Source: Symsagittifera roscoffensis
Lineage: Eukaryota; Xenacoelomorpha; Acoela; Convolutidae
Assembly: GCF_963678635.1 (NCBI RefSeq)
Contig: NC_087063.1
Span: 16,309,006 to 16,373,005 of the forward strand
Reading direction: 5' to 3'
DNA: 64,000 bases
Shown here: piece by piece, positions 48,959-59,695 of the stretch
Position numbering within the stretch: the stretch's first letter is position 1
Layout of the letters: each line of letters opens with the position of its first letter
Made by a program: the position numbers and the translations under genes
The notes under the pieces: generated by a model
What the model was told of the DNA's origin: nothing
Databases searched by the model: none
Seen by the model: only the letters and a program-made list of their open reading frames with translations

Positions 48959-50948
48959 CGGCGCAGCATTAGAAGAAGGCTTGAACAACATAGTGAGCAG
49001 TATAGGAGAACAGAACGAACAGATGTCCTTAAGAATGAGTGAACTAGAAAGAGCAATTCACATTGAAAGAGAAATCGTACGGGAAGAAATAAACCTCAAT
49101 AGACAAGAAGTTGGTAGGGGCGAAAAACGCTTGAAGGACGAGTACATAGCGAAGAACTTGTCGCGATTGACAAGAGAAGCGGAACCGAGAGAGTTACGCT
49201 TAAGAGACGACATGGAGAAGTTAAGAATTCATTAAGAGCAGTCTCTTGGGACTCTTGACACAAAGATAGATGCGACGACGCAGAGGCGAACTCAGGCTAT
49301 CATGGATAGGTTGGACGGGCTACTAGGCATCAAGAGTGGACCAAAAGAAGGGAAACCGAAATCGGGAGGTCCCAGCAGGGAGCCGAAGGTGAACTTCAAT
49401 GACCATCAAAGGAGGAGGACATATGGATCCACTAGAGGTAGGGGCAGTTCATCAGGCTATGCCGAAAGGGATAATAGAACATGGGGCCCAAACAGTAGAG
49501 CAATTTCAACGGGGAACAGACAGACCTCTAATGAAGGACCGACGCAAGGCACACATGCGACTGGGAGAGGTGATTCCGGTAACAGGAGACATGCGAGCCC
49601 AGGGAGGAGTCATGTGGGCCAAGGGGGAAACACTCACGGCGATTCGGATTGCAGGGATGCACCAAATACGGAGCCATTAACAAGGTGTGATGACACTCAG
49701 GCGGGGCACTCGAGAGATGCTACGGCAATGGCCACAGCCTTTGAGCCCCTGAACAGGTCTTTGGAGACATTCCTGACGAGGTTATCCAGAACAAATGAAC
49801 GCAGTGAGAAGTCCAGAAGAGTCTTTAAGAAACCAAGATGCTACAAAGACGAATCTGATGGCTGTATTGATATCTGGAAAGAGGTAATGAAACTGCATTT
49901 CGAGGAAGAGGATTTATCGGAAAGACAAGAATGCAGTGCGCTTACCAGTAACTTGGAAGGGACAGCCCTGAACTGTGTCATGGCCAAGAAGCAATATCAG
50001 CGAGATACAGCTGAGAAAATCTTCGAAATTTTGTTAAATCGTTTCGGATCAGGGGTGCAGGGGCACCAGGCAATGATGCGCTTCGAGAAACGGAGACAAC
50101 GAGAAGATGAGACGATAGACAAGTTTCTAGACGATTTGGAGATGCTTAGAAGACGCAGCCAACCGGATGAGTCAAACAGAAGGATGAACCTGACAGTAGC
50201 CTCGAAATTCACCGATGGTGTGAAGAATGATGAACTTCGAACAATGTTAGCAACACATTACACACCACTATCAACCAATGCGCCAACACCAGAGGAGTTG
50301 AGGCTCAAGTCAAAAGAATACCTTTTGTTGAAACCTCCTTCGAGATCTGGATATTATAACAACAATTATGGCAATTTTAACAACGGACCAGCAAACCAAG
50401 TGAACAACTGGTACAAACCGAGGGATGATATGGACAAGAGACGCTCTTGTGCCAATTGCAGTTCAACGGACCATCAAGTGTCAGCATGCCCAACTTACAA
50501 ACAAGGCATGAAAACAATAGGCTTTAGCCTCGAGGACGAAGATGCGTCAGAAGCTGATCATGAGGATTTCATGAGAGGAGTAATTGCAAAAATTGGCCCG
50601 AGGTGTTTCTTTTGCAACTTGGGTGGTCATTTTAAATCAGATTGTCCGCAGTTCTGGGATGCAGTGGCAGACATCAAGCATCCAAGGCATGAAGAAGCTT
50701 TGTCAGTAGTGAAAGCCAGCAAGGCTCGCCTGTTGAGTGAAGCGGAGGCACGCAGAAAAGATAAACCTCAAGAGCTGGCGGCAAAGAAAATGCAAGCGGT
50801 AACAGAAGAGACACGTGAACCGGAACCAGTGACTGCGGCCGATGACTTCAAGATTGATTATAGGGCAGCCGCGAGGGATGCTCTAAATAGAGTGCAGCAG
50901 GAACTGGTGACAAAAGAGATCGAACAGAAAGTGAAACTCGAACTGTAA
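48924..50948 (+). pseudogene. Gag: coiled coil, capsid-like region and two zinc knuckles
   Basis: A predicted coiled-coil rich in Glu/Arg (48,960-49,235) is followed, after an in-frame TAA at 49,233, by a Gly/Arg/Ser-rich low-complexity stretch. A helical segment (about 49,830-50,330) with KFLDDLEMLRRRS-like text resembles the retrotransposon gag capsid domain. Two CCHC zinc knuckles with exact C-x2-C-x4-H-x4-C spacing begin at 50,448 (CANCSSTDHQVSAC) and 50,604 (CFFCNLGGHFKSDC). They would bind RNA during packaging. The frame closes at TAA 50,946, about 100 codons beyond the second knuckle, and stays open after it into protease, so this stop sits at a natural gag/pol boundary. Confidence 0.85.
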
Positions 50949-51890
50949 AATGAGAAACTACAGGAGCAACTGAATACCTTCGAAGCAACGGAGGTCGAGG
51001 AGACTAAAGCACCAAGCAGTTTGAGCATGAAACTTAATGTAATCTCCGATCAGAGGTTCGGCATGGTGCCGCAAGGAAGTAAGATACAGTCGATAATATC
51101 GGTGGCTGGACACCAGATAATCAGAAATCTGAGTGAACCATCCGAGTTCACTTTGATGCATTTGGACACGTATGCAGATTATCTGAGGCAGGTGGAGCCA
51201 CGCACTGAGTCGAGAGCTGTGCGAGCACTACTAACAACGGGTGGCCCTCGCATAAAGAAACTTCATGGACGCTACTTGGAAGTCTATGGGCCGTATCAAG
51301 TGATGCTGAACGTGGATGGAATCAGTATCTACACTAGGACTTATGTAACAACAGATGTTGACCAAATAGGGCAGATCTATTTGGGTGAGGAGGAACTCAA
51401 AGTCCGCAGGATAGGCCATGACGCCATGATGGAACAAGATGCAGTACATATTGGGTACGAAGCAGATGTGACCGCACATCTGCTCGACACCAACGGAAAG
51501 AAAATCGGAGTCACAGGGCTTCTGGACATAGGAGCGGTAGTGAGTGTGATGCCGATAAAAACTTGGGAAATTATGGGCTTCACGAGGGAAGATCTAATTC
51601 CAACGAATCTCCGACTGGCCGCCGCCAATCGAGGAGCAATTTACGTAGCCGGAAGAGCACCAATAACAGTTCTCTACATGGGAGGACGGGATCATTGGAT
51701 GAGCTTCCTGGTGGTAGAGAATTTGGACAACGCCGACCAATTCATCTTGGGCAGAGATTTTGTCAGGAATTTTGATGTGATGATTGACTTGAATAACGGT
51801 CTGATACGGATTAGAAACCCGGACCGGAACTATGTTAAGAAACCAATTAATAGGATAAAAACAGACGAACCAAGGTACCAATTTTTTTAG
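50949..51890 (+). pseudogene. Pol: aspartic protease region
   Basis: The frame continues from gag past TAA 50,946. An upstream beta-rich segment leads to LLDIGAVVSVMP, the protease active-site loop, about residue 167-178 counted from 51,021. The canonical D-T/S-G triad reads D-I-G here, so the catalytic Thr/Ser is replaced by Ile, which would be expected to impair activity. The C-terminal flap-strand landmark FILGRDF follows about 70 residues later. The frame ends at TAG 51,888, directly after a T7 run, while the -1 frame is open beyond it. Role in the family: cleavage of the gag-pol precursor. Confidence 0.8.
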
Positions 51891-52690
51891 ATAGAAAAGT
51901 GAAACTACAGCCAGGACAGGCTGTGGTGGCAATTTTTAGAATGAGAAATTTAAATTCGTTAAGCGAAAGTAAAAAGGTTTGTTTAGTACCGAATCCAAGT
52001 CAGAGTTTAGTGATTTTAGGCCGGAGCTTCTCGGTACCGCAAAACGGACTGTGTGTCAGTGTGTTATTGAACACACTGGACACCACGGTTTCAATCCAGC
52101 GTGGAAAGAAGCTTGGTTACACTTTGCCGAAGAAGACCGACTATGAGGAGACACAAAACTTGAAGAAACATAGTGTGAAAGACTGTCCTTATCATGCCAA
52201 TAAAGATAAAATTTTAAAGAGGGTTAATGAATTAAAATCTATTCATAAATTGTTTTCAATGAAATCCGAAACGGACGACGGCTTATCGAGCTGCTCGAGT
52301 TTTCCGGAACGCCCCTCGTCATATGAACTAGAATCTGACAAACGGGTTTTGCCAGAGATAGAACATTTAAAAGGGAAAAAAGGCAAAGAAGATTTCGAAA
52401 AATTGCGTGATGTCCTAAATCGGAACGCAGATGTATTTTCAAAACAAAAGGCGGATATCGGTTGCTGTAACTTCGTCGAACACGAAATTGAACTGGAAGA
52501 AGGCGCCGTTCCGCACAGAGAAGGCGCGAGACGAATGACGCCACACAAGTCGGAAGCGGGCCGAGCGGAAATAGAAATGTTGCTCGAATGCGACATGATA
52601 GAACCCTCAAAATCGCCATGGGCTTGCGGGGTAGTAATGGCGAAAAAAAAGGAGGGCAGCTTAGGTTTTGTTGCGACTTTCGTTACTTGA
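51891..52690 (+). pseudogene. Pol: protease-RT linker and RT N-terminus
   Basis: This frame is -1 relative to the protease. It begins with a beta-rich segment (PSQSLVILGRSF) often seen between protease and RT in Ty3/gypsy pols, then a Ser-rich variable stretch. It ends with VEHEIELEEGAVPHREGARR and MIEPSKSPWACGVVMAKKK, the N-terminal RT fingers sequence. The frame is lost after an A8 run at 52,643-52,650, where the conserved continuation is in another frame. Confidence 0.75.
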
Positions 52691-53422
52691 ACGCGGTGAC
52701 GATAAAAGATGCCTACCCGATGCCGCGGACAGACGAGAGCCTCTCCAAACTTGGTGATGCCAAGTTCTTCACAACATTGGACTTGGGTTCGGCCTTCTGG
52801 CAGGTCCCTCTGCGGAAGAAGGATAAAGAAAAAAACCGGATTCGCGTGCGAATTAGGGTTGTACCAGTGGAAGAGGATGTCCTTCGGCTTGTGCAATGCA
52901 ACGGCCACTTTTCAAAGACTGATGGCTCAGGCTTTGACCAGAGTGACCAAGAAGTACGGGAACCTTGTGATGTGTTACGTAGACGACGTGGTCATAGCGA
53001 CACCCAACCTGGAAGACCACATTGATCGGCTCGATGAGGTGTTTGGATGCATGAAAAGAGCAGGCTTGAAGTGCAAACTATCGAAATGTGAAATCCTTAG
53101 AGATTCAATCAAGTACCTGGGAAGAATTGTGGACAGGCATGGGGTGAGGCCGAACCCGGAAGCAGTAGAAGCAGTGTTGACATGGAAGGCTCCCAGAACA
53201 GACACACAGCTCCTGAGCTTCCTAGGGTTTACCAACTACTACCGGGAATTCATAAAAGGATATGCGGACAATGTGTATCCGATGCAGAAGCTGATGCGCA
53301 ACAAAGGGAAAAAGTTCGAATGGAGCGATGAAGCTCAAACGGCTTTTGAGAACATAAACCGGGAACAATGCGAAGCGCCAGTGCTAGGCATGCCCACTGA
53401 AAAGGGGCATGTATGTTCTTGA
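52651..53422 (+). pseudogene. Pol: reverse transcriptase
   Basis: Conserved RT blocks are read in two frames: FCCDFRYLNAVTIKDAYPMP and TTLDLGSAFWQVPL (motif A Asp) in one frame up to about 52,828, then MSFGLCNATATFQRLM (motif B), CYVDDVVIA (motif C; YVDD at 52,976-52,987), SKCEILRDSIKYLG and FLGFTNYYREFI in the other. The switch lies in an A7 run at 52,829-52,835. Catalytic Asp residues of motifs A and C are present. The family enzyme copies the element's RNA to DNA in the particle. The frame ends at TGA 53,420 after a G4 run, and RNase H continues one base out of phase. Confidence 0.92.
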
Positions 53423-54437
53423 CACAGACGCATCAGTAGTAGCCATCTCGGGAATACTGCATCAGGAGCAGGAATGGAATGGGAGAACCGTTCTCCGTCC
53501 CATTGCATACGGCAGCAAGGTCTTGAGTGACACTGCTATGAAATATGGCGCACCAAAAGCAGAAATGTTTGCAGTAGTCCCATTTGTGTAAAAATACCGC
53601 GCATACCTGGCGAGCGCTTCCTTTAAGTTACGCGTAGACAACAGAGCGTAATCCTGGTTGAAGACCTACTCGATGGATCAGAGTTATATTGGTAGATGGA
53701 TAGTAAGATTGGATGGCTACCACATGATAATCGAGCACAGGATGCGTGATAAACACCAGAATGCTGACAGCCTCAGTAAGAAAACTGAGTTCTATGAAAG
53801 ATTGGAACAGAAGCAAGCCAGTCAAGCAGAAATAAAGGAGGGATTCTCGTTTCTGGACAAACAAACCTATGAAGCGCTTCCCTTAACGAGATGGTTGGAT
53901 AAGTCTGGACATCCAATTCCAGGGCATCCTGAGTTACCTGTCGAGAAAGCAGCTGAGATAAAAATCCTATCCGAAAGGGACCCGATGCCCTTGGATCTGT
54001 TGCTGCGCTCAAACCTGGTCCAGCAGGAACTCTCTCGCATCAACATAAACAGCCTCTCATTACTGGACAAAATGGTGCATGTCACACCGCAAGTGATGCG
54101 GATGCTGAGTGGATTGTTAGGAAGAGAAGTGACCAGAGATGACCCTGAGTGGACAGCAGCAGTGGCATCACTAACAGTCAGGGAGAAGGTGAAGATCATG
54201 CCGTCCAGTCGACAACACGAAGAGAACGAGAGGGATTGTAGGACAATAGTTCAGCAACTAGTATCCTCAATACCACATGAGGTTTCAACCAGTACTTCGT
54301 ACGGACGGGAAGAACAGGGGAGCAATACGCGAAGGAAAACCGTTACCTTTGTGGACCAGGAGAAAGAAGGGGTAAAGGTAGAACGAAACCTGGTGCAAGA
54401 TTGTTTGTCCGGGGAGACGAACAATGAGAAGAGCTAG
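53406..54437 (+). pseudogene. Pol: RNase H and connection to integrase
   Basis: VLDTDASVVAISGILHQ is the first strand and first catalytic Asp of Ty3-type RNase H. PIAYGSKVLSD and KAEMFAVV follow (catalytic Glu region), then RVDNRA with a further Asp. TAA stops interrupt at 53,589 and 53,649; the same frame continues with HMIIEHRMRDKHQNADSLS, the C-terminal RNase H landmark, then a long connection domain without known motifs. Closing stop TAG at 54,435. RNase H would remove the RNA strand after reverse transcription. Confidence 0.85.
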
Positions 54438-54716
54438 CGAGTACAAGAACAACACCCGGGACAAGGAAGTTTGTCCGAGGAGTCTGAGATAGATGAAAAA
54501 GTTTCTTATGAAAAACAGGACCTAGGGAACAAAGTTTTGTCCGGGGAGTTCAGATGGATGTGAAGAAGGCACAGACATGATCTGGAGGAGGGTGCAGACT
54601 CCATCACGACCTCTTCAACAGATGACAACTCCCGAAACTCATGAGTTGACACCTACTCAGACAGGAACTCGAGCTCGGGATCAAAACTGTCCGAGCTAGC
54701 GATCCACACACTACTC
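54438..54716 (+). other. Frame-broken spacer between RNase H connection and integrase
   Basis: No frame is open throughout. The word TTGTCCGGGGAG or a near copy occurs near 54,406, 54,472 and 54,538, each inside different local wording, and again at 57,029 in the integrase tail. In one frame it reads LSGE/LSEE. It could be a degenerate peptide repeat of the connection region or a nucleic-acid motif. Confidence 0.4.
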
Positions 54717-57344
54717 GTGGAAACTCGTGCAAGGGATCTGGATAGAGAGATGTACCAGGACCCTGATAGTGATCGCTACCTCATACCAAGTGAGAAAGTC
54801 TTTGACAACGCAGCGGATGATTTGGAAACAATAGCGGTATCGAAACGTTCGATAAGTCTGTTGCCACAAAAAGAGGTAGTCAGGACTGATCTTCAGCCGT
54901 TCAATCAAGAAACACAGCCGTTGGCGAAGATTTGGTACGTTAAGATGGAAGCAGACACACACCAGCCCAATGAGCTGTATAGTCAGATGAGGGTCATGAA
55001 GACGTACTTGAAGGCAAGATACAGACTCTCGGATCTTCTAAGGGCGCAGAGAAATGATCGCATGACAAGCAACCTGAAAAGGTGGATCGAGAATGGTTCT
55101 CCGGATAAAGGAGACCTCGAGGAAGACAGTTACCGTATCTTGAGACAGTATTTCATGCAGAAAGAGGGAAGGTTATACTTGAACAAGGACGGGATTGTGG
55201 CTGGCAAGAGAAGAGATGAAGACAAAGTCCTATACAAGTATAACGCAATAGTGTTGCCGCAACTCTATCAGACAGAACTATTATTCAGGTGGCATGATCA
55301 GATGGGCCATCAGGGGATGGACAAAGTGTATCAGAGGATCCTGAAGCGCTTTGAGTGGCCTGGAATGAAAAAGGCATGTGAGAAGTGGGTAACAGCGTGC
55401 CTGTCATGCCAACAAGTCAAGGATCCAAGGAAATTGCGATTTCCTTTACAATCGATCGAGTCGTCTGAATTCAGCGAGGCGGTGCAGATAGATCACCAAA
55501 AGATATGCATGACAGACAGTGGTTATAATCAGGTATTGGTCATGATAGATCATTTCACGAAAAATACAGAGGCCGTGCCCTGCATAACTGCCTCGGCGGA
55601 AGAGACGTGCGACCACCTGATCAATACGTGGATAGCGAGACACGGTTGTCCGATGACGTTTCAATCGGATAACGGAACAGCTTTTGTAGGAGAACTCACG
55701 AAATAGCTAATGAGACGCTCGCAAGTTGCTCAAGCTCACTCCACGACATACCATCCACAGACAAATGGCTTAGTGGAAAGGCAGAATCGAACGCTAGTGT
55801 CGATGCTGAGGGTACATTGTTCCAGGTATATGACCAATTGGGATAGATATCTTCCACAGGTGATGGGAGCTTACAACAGCACACAACATTCCACCACCGG
55901 AGTCAGCCCACATATGATGCTGACAGGGCAAGAGAAGTCTTTGCCCTTGACTTTCTTCTACCCAGAGTATGAGGGGAAGAAGACGTCACCACAGGTCTAT
56001 GTGAGGGATGTAATTAGACGTCAGCAAGAGTTGAAAGACTTGTGTAGACAAAATACTCAGCAAGCACAGGCAAGGCAGAGGAAAAGATTTGACAAGAAAG
56101 CAGCTGGTGCAAAAGCTTACTTGGTAGGAGATTATGTATGGGTATTTCAAAACGTCCTACCACCGAAAGGAACAAAAAAGCTTTTAAAAAAGTGGAGGGG
56201 ACCCTTCATGATTACGGAAGTGCACCAGGAGGGACGCTTTTATAGACTGAGTACTGGCCGAGCCGCTCATTACGAAAACATTAAGCCACACAATCCATCG
56301 ACAGAAGACTGGTGTATACCTGCAGACATGGAAGAAGGGGATTATCTAATGATAGACCCTGCTTGTGAGGTCAATGAGAAGGGCACCAGAAAAAAGAACG
56401 ATGCAAATGAAGTCATAGAGGAAGGAACGAGTTCACCGCTGGACCTGGATCCATATGATGTGATTGAGGCGGAAGATGAAACTTTACCCTACGCAGAAGA
56501 GGACTGGCAAGACCCTGAACAAAAAGAGGTTCCTAAGAACTTGGAACCGGATCTTCCGTTCACGATACAGACTCGTCAGAATGACCGGACAAGATCCAAG
56601 AAGAAATATAACCCCTACGGCGACGATTTTGTAGTGGACAGGATAGACCTAAAGAATATAGGGGAAGAACTAGTGGGTCTAGAGGAAATAACTGTGTCAC
56701 AGGACATTGACATAGTCGATGATCATGACGATGAGTGGGTCGATGATCGGTCGAAACCCGAGGTAGAATTCGACGGCGAGCAACAGCAGTCATGTGAACA
56801 AGACTTGACGAATCTGCGTGTCTTGGAATGGCTAAACGAAATGACGTCGGACCCAAAGGAGACCAGTGTCACGATTCAAGATGTAGATCGTGAAAGCATA
56901 AAGTACATGAGAACCGAACGAGAAGATCCTTCCTGGGCTGCCCTGGAGGGGCGACTACTCATTCCGGCTTCCAATCTCGATTTGATACCCGGTATGCGAT
57001 CGACGGGGACGTCGATGGACACTTTTGTCCGGGGAGTGGGGGTAGGACTTACCCACACTGAAAACTTGATAATAAAAAAATTAAAAATAGCAAGACAGAC
57101 AGGGGACTTAGAAGCAGAAACAGGCGAAGAACCTAAGAAACCTGACATAGGGAGGGTAGTTGAGTCATATTTTAACTTACCAAATGAATATTCAAGTAGC
57201 ATAATACTAACAGACAGTGATTTGATACTCACAAATAGAACATGTGCGATAGCAATCACAGCAGACATGAGTTTTAGGACAGCGTTAGCGGCAGATTTTA
57301 AGAGAGTACAAAAACGTGGAATTCCTTTGGAAGCAAAGACCAGG
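54717..57344 (+). pseudogene. Pol: integrase with long acidic C-terminal tail
   Basis: The zinc-binding HHCC domain is visible: WHDQMGHQG with two His and ACLSCQQVK with two Cys at about 55,290-55,425. The catalytic DDE residues are Asp in QIDHQKI (codon 55,491), Asp in FQSDNGTAF (codon 55,668) and Glu in GLVERQNRT (codon 55,776). A TAG at 55,704 lies between the second Asp and the Glu, so the product is truncated before the active site is complete. A KKWRGPFMITEVH stretch near 56,190 is the GPY/F module. The acidic tail (from about 56,330) is rich in Asp/Glu and unlike known chromodomains. Integrase inserts the DNA copy into the host chromosome. Confidence 0.9.
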
Positions 57345-57645
57345 AGTAGGGGGCGTAGCAGCCCTACCTCCGGCGGCGTCACAGATACCGGGAAAATACC
57401 TATGCTTTTTGGTGACGAGGGCGACGGAGAAGCAGCACGTGGACCCGGGGAACCTAGTCTTGTCCTTGACGAGGTTGAGAGACTTCCTCGTGGAAATGGA
57501 CGTGAAGGAGCTCTCGCTTCCAGTGTAAGATCCGAACAGAGGACGACTGCATCCTCGGGAATTGTAAGCACTTGTACACGTGATTTTCTCTGATGCTAAT
57601 ATACAAGTATATTTACATAAGAAATATTTCTTAAGTATAGGCTGA
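57235..57645 (+). pseudogene. Macro-like (TARG1/OARD1-type) domain at the pol C-terminus
   Basis: Reading the integrase tail and then the +1 frame (switch near 57,345 in a G5 run), the pattern is CAIAITADMSFRTALAADFK, then GVAALP, then GKYLCFLVTR, NLVLSLTRLRDFL, KELSLPV, RGRLHPREL and a final VHVIFSD strand. An I-x-x-D-M...A-L-A-x-x-F-K helix start, a G-x-V/A-A-L strand, a Y-x-x-x-L-V-T-K/R strand, an N-L...S-L...L-R helix and a following M/L-P strand are the order of landmarks in TARG1-type macro domains, which bind ADP-ribose and hydrolyse ADP-ribose esters. The loop that holds the catalytic Asp in TARG1 is not conserved here. In-frame TAAs at 57,526 and 57,565; closing TGA 57,643. Call is by eye only. 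Confidence 0.5.
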
Positions 57646-58021
57646 GTAACGTACAAGAGGGTGTGAGACTAGATTATGTAGTGTGTGATATGTGTGTTAT
57701 GTTATGTTATGTGTTATGTCATTAAGATTTTGAATAAGAAGGGGTTAGTGACCATGAACAACTGGATGACAATCTTAGGAATAGATCCAAAGTTTGGACT
57801 GTCCAATCTTAGGTCGAATTCCAAAATTTTAGAGAGATTAATTTTTTAATTTTAGGATCAAAATCTTTTATCTGACTGTTTTTGAAGGAATTTCAACGAG
57901 AAGTTAAGGTGAAACTGACAAGTGTGATATTCGTGACCTCTTTTCTAGATCCTGATTGATCGTTTAATTGCTCATTTAAGTCAAACCTTGGAATCAAATC
58001 AAATCGAACCTGAAGAACAGA
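57646..58021 (+). other. Spacer between pol and the second coding block
   Basis: AT-rich, with a GTTATGTTATGTTATG microsatellite near 57,697 and T-rich AG-ending words such as TTAATTTTAG (about 57,845) and CTTTTCTAG (about 57,938) that could serve as 3' splice sites. A spliced subgenomic message for the downstream block, as for env in retroviruses, is a possibility, not shown. Confidence 0.35.
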
Positions 58022-58899
58022 ATGGATAATTTCAACTTGGATGAATTGATGGACCTGGCAGAGGCATATGTGGGACCGATGGTAGATGCGATCTATCGTC
58101 GGCTAATGGATCGAGACTTCGCTCTGGAGGACCCAGAGGTAGTCATGTTGCTGACCCACGGAAGTCCTATTGATGGCAGCATAGGGAGAGAGGGGAGTAC
58201 TAGACCGCCCGAACATGAGAGTGATGAGGTGGAGAAACGGGGCTCTCTCAGAGAGTGACTTGGCGAATGAGCCTGGATTGGGAAGTTATAGGACTTACCA
58301 ACCAGGTGAAATGCCTATGCCCTCCAATCCCAAACCTGTGCTGACGAGAATGCATCAGGAGATGAACAGCGGGGCTGCCTCGTCTAGTTCACCACTGAGA
58401 GCAGCTGTGCCACCAAAGAGGGCGAAAGTAGAACAAAAGGTTCAGACAAACCAAACCATGCAAGATCTGGATGGGATAAAGGACGAACTGGAAAGGACGA
58501 AAAGGGAGCTGGACGAGATGACTCAGTACGGAGGAAGATAGGGACATGTGGAAAAGATTGTTCGAGGACTGCAGCAAAAAGCAGAGCGAAGAGATTGAGC
58601 GCTTGAGGAGGGATTACAAAGAGCGGATGGCGTTGACAACGGCCGTGGAGAATGTGATACATGCAAGAAGTATTCCTCGTGGGCAGTCCCCGATGGAACT
58701 CTTGACGCCTCGAGAAATGAGTCAGACAACGGAGACACGACTCCCGACAGCAACAGGTCGAGTGACAATCCCGGACCCTAGTGACACCTTGGGAGACCCA
58801 GTCGTGGAACAAACGGTGAGGAGGCTGATAGAGACAGCTGGACGACTAGTCGCCAACAGGGTGCACAAGGTTCCGGGACGACTGCACCCTATGGAATGA
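58022..58899 (+). pseudogene. Second polyprotein, N-terminal coiled-coil region
   Basis: ATG 58,022 opens a frame with acidic, helical sequence (NLDELMDLAEAYVGPMVDAI). The coding sense then moves to two further frames near 58,210 and 58,540. The middle part has a coiled-coil pattern, KDELERTKRELDEM and EEIERLRRDYKERM. The rest is Pro/Ser/Thr-rich. No known family. The first ATG after the spacer with a coherent protein behind it makes 58,022 the likely start. Confidence 0.5.
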
Positions 58900-59695
58900 T
58901 CGACGACACGGGCAGAGTACGACTCTCCCAAACCGTGGTCAGACAGGGAGTTAGCGACACGACGCCACCAATGGGGAGCTCTAAAGCCCCAGATAGAAAA
59001 ATACGGAAGATGCCAGCGAAGAAACTGTCTCGAGTAAAAGACGTACAAAAGAATAATCAAGTGAGATATAACTTCACGGAGACAGATCCGAGAGCTTGCT
59101 TCAATCGCGCGACCTGGAACCCGGCAGTAAACCTGCAACAACCGCCACTGGGGACATCACATCTGATACTGGGAGACAGCTTAGTCAGAGTACTCTCGAA
59201 TTTGAGGACCTCTTGGGTCACCACGGTGATGGCCTTTGGAGGCGCGACGATAGCCCAGTTATATCGGATGGCTGAACTAATGAATCCAGGGAACCCAATG
59301 TGATGATCCTGGTTGGAACGAATAACATCTCCAGAGGTTCAAATGAGCAGGAAGCACTATGGGAGTCAATGATGGTGAGTTTGTTTACTACCCTCTGGCA
59401 GAAATTCAATTGCGCGGTACTGACCGTTTGCACTGTGCCAATGAACGCGAAAAGCCTGACAGCAACAGGGAGAAGGCACAACGAAGGAGTGGTCAGGTGG
59501 AATAATATCTTGAGGAATCTCGCAAGTCGGAATGCCGGAAGAATGATCCTCATGTACATCGAACATGAGTTGAGAGCTATGGATCAGGCCAGGCTGACCA
59601 CGGACAGCATCCACTTCGATAGTATAGAAGGACAGGCTTGGTTGAATCGAGTCTTCCAAGAGCGGTTGGATGAGTTGGAAGTAGAACTGGTTTGA
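58896..59695 (+). pseudogene. SGNH/GDSL-type hydrolase domain in the env position
   Basis: After a basic linker (IRKMPAKKLSRVKD) the text SHLILGDSLVRVLS carries the GDS nucleophile block (Ser codon 59,178). VMAFGGATIAQL follows, matching block II Gly, then in a shifted frame MILVGTNNIS (block III G-x-N, codon 59,315) and finally LTTDSIHFD, the D-x-x-H block V (Asp codon 59,603, His codon 59,612). All four catalytic landmarks of SGNH esterases are present in order and at normal spacing of about 145 residues from nucleophile to His. One frame change lies near 59,295-59,303. Enzymes of this family cleave acyl or acetyl esters of lipids or sugars; the substrate here is unknown. Confidence 0.78.
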
